Below are positions 50,456 through 58,574 of a stretch of 64,000 nt of DNA, in pieces. How positions within the stretch are numbered: the stretch's first letter is position 1; each line of letters starts with the position of its first letter. The notes under the pieces are model-generated. The model saw only the letters and a list, made by a program, of their open reading frames with translations. It had not been told where the DNA came from and did not search any database. A program made the translations under genes and the position numbers. The DNA is from Gammaproteobacteria bacterium (lineage in GTDB: Bacteria > Pseudomonadota > Gammaproteobacteria > Steroidobacterales > Foliamicaceae), in the NCBI GenBank assembly GCA_026708965.1, contig JAPOTY010000037.1, forward strand, positions 25,949 through 89,948, in the 5' to 3' direction.

Positions 50456-50591
50456 CCGCCTTTTCCCGCTCCCCCTTCCTTCCGGGAGTATAGGAGCCAC
50501 TGCGTGCCAATGGCTTGGCACGCAGAGCGGATCAAGCTCCATGGATGGATTGATGCGTCTCCCGGAAGGAAGGGGGAGCGGGAAAAGGCGG
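50456..50591. repeat. Palindromic intergenic element, copy C
   Basis: Perfect 33-nt complementary arms (50456-50488 and 50559-50591) enclose a 70-nt loop. The loop carries a second perfect 10-bp hairpin (50500-50509 with 50516-50525) and the conserved core CCATGGATGG...ATGCGTCTCCCG. Arm sequence is unlike copies A and B except for the GGGAG/CTCCC at the loop side. It fills nearly all of the gap between sucA (stop 9 nt before it) and sucB (start 35 nt after it). Such a structure inside an operon could reduce sucB translation or protect the sucA mRNA end. Confidence 0.93.
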
Positions 50592-50625
50592 GATGGGCGT
50601 TGGCAGAGAATGCGGGATAGAGAGC

Positions 50626-51879
50626 ATGAGCAAGACAATTGAACTGAAGACGCCGGAGTTGCCGGAGTCAGTGGCCGATGCCAAGGTGCTGGCTTGGCAC
50701 AAATCGCCCGGCGAGCCGGTCGCGCAGGACGAGAACCTAGCCGATCTGGAAACCGACAAGGTGGTTTTGGAGGTGCCTGCGCCCGCCGACGGCACACTCG
50801 AGAAGATCGTGGCGGCCGCCGGAGCCGTGGTCAACGCAGGCGCGCCGCTGGCGCTGTTCCTGCCTTCCGCGGCTGGCGCGGCGGCGGCTGCGCCCGTGGA
50901 GAGCGCCGCCGCAGCGCCGGACGGAAAGGAGGCGCCCGCCCGGAACCAGGAAGCGGCTGCTATTTCGCCGGCCGTGCGGCGCCTTTTGGAAGAGCACGAT
51001 CTCGATCTGGCCGCCATCAAAGGCAGCGGCAGGAAGGGCCGGGTGCTCAAGCGCGATGTGCTGGCGGTGATCCGCGTCGCCTCAAGCACGGATACGGCGG
51101 CCCGGACGGAAGAGCCGGAAACGGTCGATGCCGATCTCGGTGAGGACAATGAGGTTGCGGGCGCCGCGGCGCCGGCGCGCCGAGGCGAGCGCCGCGAGAG
51201 CATGAGCAGGCTGCGCGCCCGGATTGCCGAGCGGATGGTGGAATCGCAGCGCGAGGCGGCCATGCTCACCACCTTCAATGATGCCGACATGAGCGCAGTG
51301 CTGGATCTTCGCCGCCGCCATGGCGAGGCCTTCGAAGCCCGGCACGGCATCCGCATGGGCTTTATGGGCTTTTTCGTCGCCGCCAGCGTTGCCGCGCTCA
51401 AGCGCTATCCGGTGGTTAACGCGAGCGTGGAAGGCGATGAGATCGTTTACCACGACTACTGCGATATCGGCGTGGCGGTATCGACCGACCGGGGGCTGCT
51501 GGTTCCCGTGCTGCGGGATGCCGAACGGATGAGCTTCGCCGCCATTGAGCAGGCGGTGGCGGCGTTTGCCGATAGCGCCCGCAAAGGCGCCATCGCGCTG
51601 GAGGATTTGACCGGCGGCACATTCACGATCACCAATGGCGGCGTTTTCGGATCGCTCATGTCCACCCCCATACTGAATCCGCCGCAAAGCGGCATTCTGG
51701 GCATGCACCGGATCGAGCAGCGCGCCGTGGTGGCGGACGGGGATATCGTTGCCCGGCCAATGATGCATCTGGCGCTGAGTTACGACCACCGCATCGTGGA
51801 CGGCCGTGAAGCGGTGCTGTTTCTGTCCGCAATCAAGCAGGCCATCGAGGAGCCTGCTTCCCTTTTATTTGAGATTTAA
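50626..51879 (+). CDS. sucB: Dihydrolipoyl succinyltransferase (2-oxoglutarate dehydrogenase E2)
   Basis: A 417-residue E2 core enzyme. The lipoyl domain has the lipoylated lysine K45 in LETDKVVLEV, a ~50-residue Ala/Pro linker follows, the E1/E3-binding domain reads ISPAVRRLLEEHDLDLAAIKGSGRKG, and the catalytic domain ends with H388 and D392 in SYDHRIVDGREA. The ATG at 50626 (MSKTIELKTPELPESV) has GAGAG before it. It is separated from sucA by palindromic element C and precedes lpd by 18 nt. Confidence 0.95.
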   Translation: MSKTIELKTPELPESVADAKVLAWHKSPGEPVAQDENLADLETDKVVLEVPAPADGTLEKIVAAAGAVVNAGAPLALFLPSAAGAAAAAPVESAAAAPDGKEAPARNQEAAAISPAVRRLLEEHDLDLAAIKGSGRKGRVLKRDVLAVIRVASSTDTAARTEEPETVDADLGEDNEVAGAAAPARRGERRESMSRLRARIAERMVESQREAAMLTTFNDADMSAVLDLRRRHGEAFEARHGIRMGFMGFFVAASVAALKRYPVVNASVEGDEIVYHDYCDIGVAVSTDRGLLVPVLRDAERMSFAAIEQAVAAFADSARKGAIALEDLTGGTFTITNGGVFGSLMSTPILNPPQSGILGMHRIEQRAVVADGDIVARPMMHLALSYDHRIVDGREAVLFLSAIKQAIEEPASLLFEI

Positions 51880-51897
51880 TTTATTTTAATAGAACAA

Positions 51898-53325
51898 ATG
51901 ACTGATAAATATGATTTAATTGTGATAGGCGGCGGGCCTTCCGGGTACGTTGGCGCGATCCGCGCGGCGCAACTGGGCATATCGGTGGCTTGCGTGGACG
52001 ACTGGCTGGACGGCCAAGGGAAGCCGGCGATGGGCGGCACCTGCCTGAATGCCGGCTGCATCCCCTCCAAGGTTCTGCTTGAATCGTCCGAGTTGTACCA
52101 CCGCGCCCGCGCCGAGTTTGCCGAGCACGGCATCATGATCAGCGAGGCGCGGCTGGATATCGATGCGATGCAGGGCCGCAAGAGCCGCATCGTGCGGCAG
52201 CTCACCACCGGCATCAACGCGCTGCTCCGCGCCAACGGCGTGGCGGCTGTTGCCGGACGGGGGCGGCTGCTGGCCGGCCGCCAGGTGGAGGTCACGCCGC
52301 ATGAGGGCGAGCCCCATGTGCTGCGGGCCGAGCATATCGTTTTGGCCGCCGGTTCCCGGCCAGTGGAGCTGCCGATCGCGCCTTTCGACGGCGATTGCAT
52401 CGTTGATTCCGAGGGTGCGCTCCAATTCGACCGGCCGCCGCCGCGCCTAGGCGTGATCGGCGGCGGCGTGATCGGCCTGGAGCTGGGCAGCGTGTGGAAC
52501 CGGCTGGGCTCGGAGGTGACGATCCTGGAAGCCATGGACCGCTTTCTGTTCATGGCCGACAGCCAGGTGGCGCGGGAGGCGCAGCGCCAGTTCAAGCGCC
52601 AGGGCCTGGATACCCGCCTGGGCGCCCGGGTGGATAGCGTGCGGCGCGTGAACGGGCATGTCGAAGTGCGTTTCAGCGACCGCGAGGGCGATCATCACAT
52701 CAGCGTGGACAAGCTGGTGGTGGCGGTCGGCCGGGCGCCGGCGACGCAAGGGCTGATTGACGACAGCGCCGGGGTTGCGCTCACGGAGCGGGGCCATGTG
52801 CAGGTGGACGGGCAATGCCGCACCAGCGCCGACGGCGTATGGGCCATCGGCGATCTGGTGCGCGGCCCGATGCTGGCGCACAAGGGTTCCGAGGAGGGGA
52901 TGATGGTGGCCGAGATCATTGCTGGCCGGTCGGCGGAAGTGAACTACGAAGCGATTCCTTCGGTGATCTACACCTCGCCCGAGATCGCCTGGGTCGGACG
53001 CACCGAGGACCAGCTTCAGGAATCCGGCCAGCCGTACAAAGTGGGTTCGTTCAATATGGCCGCCAACGGCCGGGCCAAGGCCATGGCGCAGGCGGCGGGA
53101 TTGGCGAAATTCATTTCCGATCCGGACACGGATGCCATCCTGGGCGTGCATATCGTCGGCCCGATGGCGGGCGAACTGATCCAGGAGGCCGTGCTGGCGA
53201 TGGAGTTCGAGGCCAGCACCGAGGATCTGCAGCGCACGGTTCACGGCCACCCCACGCTGTGCGAGGCGCTGCACGAAGCGGCGCTCTCCGTCGATAAGCG
53301 CGCCATCCACGCCATCAACCGCTAA
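51898..53325 (+). CDS. lpd: Dihydrolipoyl dehydrogenase (E3)
   Basis: A 475-residue flavoprotein that reoxidises the lipoyl group of E2. It has the FAD motif IVIGGGPSGYVGAIRAAQLG, the redox disulfide C49/C54 in GGTCLNAGCIPSK, the NAD motif GVIGGGVIGLELGSVWNRLG and the C-terminal HxxxxE (HGHPTLCEALHEA, shared with the partner subunit). The 18-nt gap from sucB is unusually AT-rich (TTTAATTTATTTTAATAG). It probably also serves other 2-oxoacid dehydrogenases. Confidence 0.95.
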   Translation: MTDKYDLIVIGGGPSGYVGAIRAAQLGISVACVDDWLDGQGKPAMGGTCLNAGCIPSKVLLESSELYHRARAEFAEHGIMISEARLDIDAMQGRKSRIVRQLTTGINALLRANGVAAVAGRGRLLAGRQVEVTPHEGEPHVLRAEHIVLAAGSRPVELPIAPFDGDCIVDSEGALQFDRPPPRLGVIGGGVIGLELGSVWNRLGSEVTILEAMDRFLFMADSQVAREAQRQFKRQGLDTRLGARVDSVRRVNGHVEVRFSDREGDHHISVDKLVVAVGRAPATQGLIDDSAGVALTERGHVQVDGQCRTSADGVWAIGDLVRGPMLAHKGSEEGMMVAEIIAGRSAEVNYEAIPSVIYTSPEIAWVGRTEDQLQESGQPYKVGSFNMAANGRAKAMAQAAGLAKFISDPDTDAILGVHIVGPMAGELIQEAVLAMEFEASTEDLQRTVHGHPTLCEALHEAALSVDKRAIHAINR

Positions 53326-53327
53326 AT

Positions 53328-54044
53328 ATGGCTACAGGCTTGCAGCGATTGGGCGGAGGTCTTGGCCGGTTTGAGAGGCCTTCTTTCTATCAGCCGATGG
53401 AGAGTGCCAAATGCGCCGAGTGGTACTTGGCCCGGTTGCGGCCCAATAGTTGGACGGTGGGCCTGTACGTTCCAAAAGGGTTCGAGGCGTACGCACGGAT
53501 TCCGCATCCCCGATGGCAGCGGGTTTCGTATTCGGCCCCGGGGGCGATCTTCCACCGTGGGTCTTGGAAACGCCCTGTTGCCTTCGACAGCGACCCTCAG
53601 GCTCGCGATGCGGATGAAGGTCAGTTGATCGGGCCTTGGGCGGATGTTCTTTTCGAGACGCTGGCAGACACGTGTTCGCATTTCGACGAGCGGTGCATTT
53701 GCGGATTGTGGGAAGGTTACAACGTTGAGGGGCCAGCAACCGCGCGGTTTGAAATCGGCTGGAACCTAGGTTTTCTGTTGTACAGCACGTCCCGGAACGA
53801 GATTGGACGATACCTTTCGAACCATCGAGGGCCATGCCCGTCGAATGTTCCCAGCATGATCTGGCCAGAAAGCCGGAGTTGGTGCGTTGTCACTCCTTTT
53901 CAGTTCTTCTCGACTTATGTTGCGGGATCGCAGACGGTCATTGACCGGCTGTTTGAGCGGCGTGGCGAAATTGACGCTCGCGTTGCGCATCTGGACGATG
54001 AACTTGTTTCAACGATAGGAGGCCGCCAAATTGTGCAAGCTTAA
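53328..54044 (+). CDS. Unrecognised 238-residue protein
   Basis: The frame starts 2 nt after the lpd stop and encodes a soluble protein without signal peptide or membrane segment. It is rich in W, F, Y and R: AEWYLARLRPNSWTVGLYVPKGFEAYARIPHP, then GPWADVLFETLADTCSHFDERCICGLWEGYN. The FEAYARI(L/P)HP-like phrase reminds me of uncharacterised actinobacterial proteins, but I cannot name a family. The C-terminal ~25 residues look helical. GC is lower and codon use less biased than in the suc genes, a possible sign of transfer. Its closeness to lpd gives read-through expression. Confidence 0.65.
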   Translation: MATGLQRLGGGLGRFERPSFYQPMESAKCAEWYLARLRPNSWTVGLYVPKGFEAYARIPHPRWQRVSYSAPGAIFHRGSWKRPVAFDSDPQARDADEGQLIGPWADVLFETLADTCSHFDERCICGLWEGYNVEGPATARFEIGWNLGFLLYSTSRNEIGRYLSNHRGPCPSNVPSMIWPESRSWCVVTPFQFFSTYVAGSQTVIDRLFERRGEIDARVAHLDDELVSTIGGRQIVQA

Positions 54045-54516
54045 TGCTCATTCCTTCCGCAGCTACGAAGGCGAAAGCAGAGGGTCGCTGCCAACTGACC
54101 GCCACCGGGGAAGGACCGCTACCACCAGAGAGCAAGACATAGTGGATTGCGTATCTTCTGAGGCTGGAGCAGCATTCGGGCGTTCAAGGGACAGCGATTT
54201 ATGTGCGGACGGGCCATAGGCCAACTTGGGAGCAGAATCCCGGAAATGGCTATCCGGGAACCCAAGTGTTTCGGTATGGCTACGGTTGCGTCAATGGCTT
54301 GCATAAGCATCATGCAGAGATAAATTTTCTACCTCCACGGCCGTATGTGTACATCGGGCCAAATGTTTCATCCTCTCATCTAGGGGAGGCGTCATCCTTG
54401 GCTCGGTTTTGCTCTGCACACCAAGCCATTGGCGCGCAGCGGCTTCAACGCTCTTTTGAGGGGAGAGAGGTTTTAGTCGTGCCGCCGCCCTCGCATGCTG
54501 GTATGATGGGAGACCC
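54045..54516. other. 472-nt stretch without a recognised gene; possible decayed frame
   Basis: An open stretch from 54143 to about 54460 on the plus strand (after a TAG at 54140) would give an odd peptide with GHRPTWEQNPGNGYPGTQVF and HAEINFLPPRPYVYIGPN, compositionally protein-like but without start codon or recognisable family. Base composition is more AT-rich than the flanking genes. It may be the remnant of a gene that arrived with the 238-residue gene. The end of the stretch holds the yebC upstream region. Confidence 0.4.
54502..54507 (+). promoter_or_regulatory. -10-like box before yebC
   Basis: TATGAT ends 9 nt before the yebC ATG at 54517. GGGAG lies between the two, so the gene may be served by a near-leaderless transcript or by this Shine-Dalgarno on a longer one. 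No matched -35 is seen. Confidence 0.35.
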
Positions 54517-55254
54517 ATGGCGGGGCACTCTAAGTGGGCCAATATCCAGCACCGCAAGAGTCGGCAGGATGCCAAGCGCGGTCGGCTCTTTACGCGTCTG
54601 GCGAGGGAAATCGCCGTGGCGGCGCGCATGGGCGGGGCCGATCCGGCCAATAACGCGCAGCTCAGGCTGGCCATCGAGAAAGCGCGCGCCCAGAGCCTGC
54701 CCAAGGACAATATCAATCGCGCCATCAACCGGGGGGCGGCGGGCGGCGAAGGGGCCGATCTTGAGGAAGTGACCTATGAGGGCTACAGCGCCGGCGGGGC
54801 CGCCGTGCTGCTGCGCTGTTTGACCGACAACCGCAATCGCACGGTGGCCGAAGTGCGCCATGCCTTCAGCCGCTATGGCGGCAACCTGGGAGCCGACGGG
54901 GCGGTGGCCTACCTGTTCAGCGAAGTCGCCGTTTTTTCCTATGAGCCGGGGGCTGACGAGGCTGCGGTGATCGACGCGGCCATCGAGGCCGGCGCCGAGG
55001 ATGTGGTGAGCGAAGACGACGGCGCGCTCGAAGTGCTGGCCGATCCGCGCGATTTCTCCAACGTGCTGGAAGCCTTGAGGGGCGCGGCCCTGCCGCCCGG
55101 CAACGCCGAGGTCACCATGCGCGCGTCGATGGCTGCGCCGCTGGACGCGCGGCGGTCGGAGCAGGCGCTCAAGCTGCTGGAGCACCTTCAGGATCTGGAT
55201 GATGTGCAGGACGTATGGACCAATGCCGACCTGCAGCATGTTGATGGCGATTGA
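54517..55254 (+). CDS. yebC: YebC/PmpR-family transcription/translation factor
   Basis: A 245-residue member of the YebC/TACO1 family: AGHSKWANIQHRKSRQDAKR is the hallmark N-terminus, followed by GGADPANNAQLRLAIEKARA and KDNINRAINRG. Members act as DNA-binding regulators or help ribosomes through proline stretches. It stands directly upstream of ruvC, as in most proteobacteria; the ruvC start follows by 8 nt. Confidence 0.95.
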   Translation: MAGHSKWANIQHRKSRQDAKRGRLFTRLAREIAVAARMGGADPANNAQLRLAIEKARAQSLPKDNINRAINRGAAGGEGADLEEVTYEGYSAGGAAVLLRCLTDNRNRTVAEVRHAFSRYGGNLGADGAVAYLFSEVAVFSYEPGADEAAVIDAAIEAGAEDVVSEDDGALEVLADPRDFSNVLEALRGAALPPGNAEVTMRASMAAPLDARRSEQALKLLEHLQDLDDVQDVWTNADLQHVDGD

Positions 55255-55262
55255 CTGATCTA

Positions 55263-55796
55263 ATGAGCGCGTCGGTGAGGATCATGGGGGTGGATCCCGG
55301 TTCCCGCTTCACCGGCTGGGGGATCATCCGCAGCGACGGCGCGGAAAGCCATTACGTGGCAAGCGGCTGCATCGCATTGCCTCCGCGCCGTCCCATGGGC
55401 GAGCGTTTAACTCGGATTTACAAGGAATTGGGCGAAATCGCCCGCTGCCACCGCGTTGAAGAGGCGGCGCTGGAAACGGTTTTCATGCATCGGAACGTGC
55501 AAAGCGCGCTCAAGCTGGGCCAGGCGCGCGGCGCGGCGCTCTGCGCGCTGGTGATGGCCGGCGTGGGCGAGGCCGCGGAGTACTCGCCCCGGCGCGTCAA
55601 GCAGGCTGTGTGCGGCTATGGAGGCGCCGGCAAGGAGCAGGTCGCCCTGATGGTGGCAAGGTTGTTGGATCACGACGGCGATTTTGGCGAGGACGAGGCT
55701 GACGGCTTGGCGCTCGGCATTTGCCACGCCCATCACCTGGGCGTGGCGCGGTTGGCCGCGCGCGCTCGCGAGGCGGGCGCAGAGGCCGTCTCATGA
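55263..55796 (+). CDS. ruvC: Holliday junction resolvase RuvC
   Basis: A 177-residue RNase H-fold nuclease that cuts Holliday junctions. The four catalytic acids are present: D11 (MGVDPGSRFTGWG), E71 (ALETVFMHRN), D144 and D147 (GEDEADGLALG). The frame also opens with a TTG at 55251 overlapping the yebC stop, but the ATG at 55263 is preferred by length and alignment. The stop overlaps the ruvA start (ATGA). Confidence 0.95.
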   Translation: MSASVRIMGVDPGSRFTGWGIIRSDGAESHYVASGCIALPPRRPMGERLTRIYKELGEIARCHRVEEAALETVFMHRNVQSALKLGQARGAALCALVMAGVGEAAEYSPRRVKQAVCGYGGAGKEQVALMVARLLDHDGDFGEDEADGLALGICHAHHLGVARLAARAREAGAEAVS

Positions 55797-56365
55797 TCGG
55801 CTCGCTGCGCGGCAAGCTGGTTTTCGCGGATCCGCCGATGATCCTGATGGAAGTGCATGGCGTCGGCTTTGAGTTGCAGATGCCGCTCAGCGATTTTTCA
55901 GAGCTGCCCGGCCCGGGAGGCGACCTGAAAGTCGCCACGCATCTGGTCTCGCGCGAAGACGAGATGGCCTTGTACGGCTTCATCAAATCGGCGGACCGGG
56001 CGTGGTTCCGCGAGTTGGTCCGGGTGCCGGGCATTGGCCCCAGGCTGGCGCTGAATATCGTGGCGCAAAGCGGAGTGGCGGAGTTCGCCGAGCAGGTGCA
56101 GGCCGGCGATGTCAAGGCGCTGACCCGCCTTCCCGGCATCGGCCCCAAAACGGCAAGCCGGTTGATCGTGGAGCTGCGCGGCCGGCTGGAAGGCGTGTCC
56201 GCGGGAGACCCGCATAGCGCTTCCGGCTTGGCGCTCAAGGCCTTGGTCGGCTTGGGATACAGCCGCGTGGAGGCGCGGCGTTTGCTCAAGCAGGTGGGCG
56301 ACCCGTCCGGTCGCGATGTCGAAGCGCTGGTGCGCGAAGCCCTGGCCGGGGTTCAGGCCCAATGA
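55793..56365 (+). CDS. ruvA: Holliday junction branch-migration protein RuvA
   Basis: A 190-residue tetramer-forming protein that binds four-way junctions and loads RuvB. The N-terminal OB fold begins [20 protein letters not shown], the two helix-hairpin-helix motifs are [14 protein letters not shown] and [17 protein letters not shown], and the C-terminal domain III that contacts RuvB is [21 protein letters not shown]. It overlaps both neighbours by 4 nt. Confidence 0.95.
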   Translation: MIGSLRGKLVFADPPMILMEVHGVGFELQMPLSDFSELPGPGGDLKVATHLVSREDEMALYGFIKSADRAWFRELVRVPGIGPRLALNIVAQSGVAEFAEQVQAGDVKALTRLPGIGPKTASRLIVELRGRLEGVSAGDPHSASGLALKALVGLGYSRVEARRLLKQVGDPSGRDVEALVREALAGVQAQ

Positions 56366-57414
56366 GCGGGAAGCCGGACAGCGAGCGGATTCTCTCAGCC
56401 GAGCCGCGGGCCGACGAGCGGGAACTGGAAAACACGGTGCGACCCCGGCAAATGGCCGAGTTTCTCGGCCAGCGGCAGGTCAAGGAGCGGATCCGGATCA
56501 GCGTGAAAGCGGCCGGGCAGCGGGGCGAAGCGATGGACCACACCTTGCTCTACGGGCCGCCCGGGCTGGGCAAGACCACGCTGGCCCAGGTGATCGCCCG
56601 CGAGCTCGGTGTTGGCTTGCGCCATACCTCCGGGCCGGTCCTGGAGCGTCCGGGCGACCTGGCCGCGCTTTTAACCAACCTCAAGGCGCGCGACGTGCTG
56701 TTCATCGATGAGGTGCATCGCCTTAATCCGGTGGTGCAGGAGCTGCTCTACCCGGCCATGGAGGATTTCCGGCTGGATATCGTGATCGGCGAAGGCCCGG
56801 CGGCCCACACCATGCGGATGAAGCTCAAGCCGTTCACGCTGGTGGGCGCCACCACGCGCGCGGGGCTTTTGTCGTCGCCGCTGCGCGATCGCTTTGGGAT
56901 ACAGGAGCGCTTGGAGCTGTACTCGAAAGACGAGTTGCAGCGGATCGTTGCGCGGGCGGCGGGCATTGTCGGCATTCCCTGCACCGCGGCGGGCGCGGCG
57001 GAAATCGCCGGCCGGGCCCGGGGCACGCCCAGGGTGGCCAACCGGCTGTTGCGGCGCGCCCGCGACTATGCGGAAGTGCGCGCCGACGGCACCATAAGCG
57101 GCCGCACCGCAACGGCCGCGATGGAGCTGCACAACGTGCATGCCAACGGCTTGGACAGGATGGACCGGCGGCTGCTGGGCGTTCTGATCGAGCGCTTCAA
57201 CGGCGGCCCCGCAGGCGTGGAGGCGCTGGCCGCCGGGATCGGCGAGGACCGCGGCACGATTGAAGACGTGTACGAGCCATTTCTGGTGCGCGCCGGGTTT
57301 GTTCTGCGCACGCCGCGCGGCCGGATGGCCGGACCTGCGGCATACGCCGCGCTGGGGCTGAGGCGGTCGGACAAAGCGGGCGATAATCCGCAGTTGGAAG
57401 GCTTGGAAACTTGA
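56362..57414 (+). CDS. ruvB: Holliday junction branch-migration ATPase RuvB
   Basis: A 350-residue AAA+ motor that drives branch migration with RuvA. Walker A is [13 protein letters not shown], Walker [16 protein letters not shown], sensor 1 lies in [20 protein letters not shown] (which also has the arginine finger), and the C-terminal winged helix is [17 protein letters not shown]. The start overlaps ruvA by 4 nt. Usually ybgC follows before tolQ; here only 33 nt separate ruvB from tolQ. Confidence 0.96.
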   Translation: MSGKPDSERILSAEPRADERELENTVRPRQMAEFLGQRQVKERIRISVKAAGQRGEAMDHTLLYGPPGLGKTTLAQVIARELGVGLRHTSGPVLERPGDLAALLTNLKARDVLFIDEVHRLNPVVQELLYPAMEDFRLDIVIGEGPAAHTMRMKLKPFTLVGATTRAGLLSSPLRDRFGIQERLELYSKDELQRIVARAAGIVGIPCTAAGAAEIAGRARGTPRVANRLLRRARDYAEVRADGTISGRTATAAMELHNVHANGLDRMDRRLLGVLIERFNGGPAGVEALAAGIGEDRGTIEDVYEPFLVRAGFVLRTPRGRMAGPAAYAALGLRRSDKAGDNPQLEGLET

Positions 57415-57447
57415 AGGTGAATTTATGCGGAAGATTGGAGTGCAGGC

Positions 57448-58149
57448 GTGACTGAAGTTGGCGTCAGCATGGATTTCTGGGACCTGATCGCAGGCGCCAC
57501 GCTGCTGGTGCAGATGATCATGGCGCTGCTGCTCTCCGCTTCCTTGGTTTCATGGGTCATCATCTTTCAAAGGCGGGCGGTCCTGGGCAAGGCCGAACGG
57601 GATCTGGGCGATTTCGAGCAGGCCTTCCGGCAGCGCGACAGCTTGGAATCGCTGTTCGTGGCGCTGACCCGCGACAAGCAGCGCAGCAGTGTCGGCATGG
57701 CTTGGGTATTCGAGTCCGGCATGCGCGAATTCCACCGCCAGGCCGCGCGCGGGCGGAGCGACCCTGAGCGTCTGGTGGAAGTGGGCCGCCGCGAAATGCG
57801 CCTGGCGCAGATGAACGAAATGGATCGGCTGGAGGGCGGCCTTGCTTGGCTGGCCACGATCGGCTCGGTCAGTCCTTACGTGGGGCTGTTCGGGACGGTT
57901 TGGGGCATCATGAACTCCTTCCGCGCCCTGGGCAATGTGGAGTCGGCCACGCTGTCGCTGGTGGCGCCGGGAATCGCCGAGGCGCTCATCGCCACCGCCA
58001 TGGGCCTGTTCGCCGCCATTCCCGCGGTGATTGCCTACAACCGCTTCGCCAGCCGCGTGGGCAATCTGGAAGCGAGGTTCCAAGCCTATAGGGAGGAGTG
58101 CGTCACGTTGCTGCGCGAGCATGCCCACTTGGATCTGGATCCGAAATGA
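57448..58149 (+). CDS. tolQ: Tol-Pal system protein TolQ
   Basis: A 233-residue inner-membrane protein of the MotA/TolQ/ExbB family that forms the proton-driven motor with TolR. Three membrane segments are visible: ATLLVQMIMALLLSASLVSWVIIF, LAWLATIGSVSPYVGLFGTVWGIM and the region ending GLFAAIPAVIAYNRF. The family signature GLFGTVWGIMNSF is intact. The start is GTG at 57448 (ATG at 57469 is an alternative). The stop overlaps tolR (ATGA). Confidence 0.95.
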   Translation: MTEVGVSMDFWDLIAGATLLVQMIMALLLSASLVSWVIIFQRRAVLGKAERDLGDFEQAFRQRDSLESLFVALTRDKQRSSVGMAWVFESGMREFHRQAARGRSDPERLVEVGRREMRLAQMNEMDRLEGGLAWLATIGSVSPYVGLFGTVWGIMNSFRALGNVESATLSLVAPGIAEALIATAMGLFAAIPAVIAYNRFASRVGNLEARFQAYREECVTLLREHAHLDLDPK

Positions 58150-58574
58150 GACGGCGCCTGGTCAACGAGATCAACGTCGTTCCCTATATCGACGTGATGC
58201 TGGTGCTGCTGGTGATCTTCATGATTACCGCGCCGCTGCTCACGCAAGGAATCCGCGTGGATCTGCCGAGGCTGGCCGCCGAGCCGCTGCCGCAGGAAAT
58301 GATCCGCGACAACCGCCCGCTGGTCGTGACCGTGGATGCCCAGGGAAGGATGTACATGAATATCGGCGAAGATCCTGAGGAACCGCTGGATTCGCCTGTC
58401 GTGGTGGCGCGCACCGCCGCCGTTCTGACCCGCAAGCCGGAAACGCCGGTTCTGGTGCGCGCCAGCGAGCGGTTGCCCTATGGCGACGTGGTGGCGGTGA
58501 TGGGGCTTTTGACCCGCGCCGGCGCCGGCAAGGTTGGCCTGGTGACCCGCCCGCTGCCCATGGAGCAGGAATGA
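58146..58574 (+). CDS. tolR: Tol-Pal system protein TolR
   Basis: A 142-residue single-pass protein of the ExbD/TolR family. The membrane helix carries the proton-accepting aspartate in NVVPYIDVMLVLLVIFMI (D of YIDVML). The periplasmic domain follows. Unlike many TolR proteins it begins almost directly with the membrane segment (MRRRLVNEINVVPYID). It overlaps tolQ and tolA by 4 nt each. Confidence 0.95.
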   Translation: MRRRLVNEINVVPYIDVMLVLLVIFMITAPLLTQGIRVDLPRLAAEPLPQEMIRDNRPLVVTVDAQGRMYMNIGEDPEEPLDSPVVVARTAAVLTRKPETPVLVRASERLPYGDVVAVMGLLTRAGAGKVGLVTRPLPMEQE

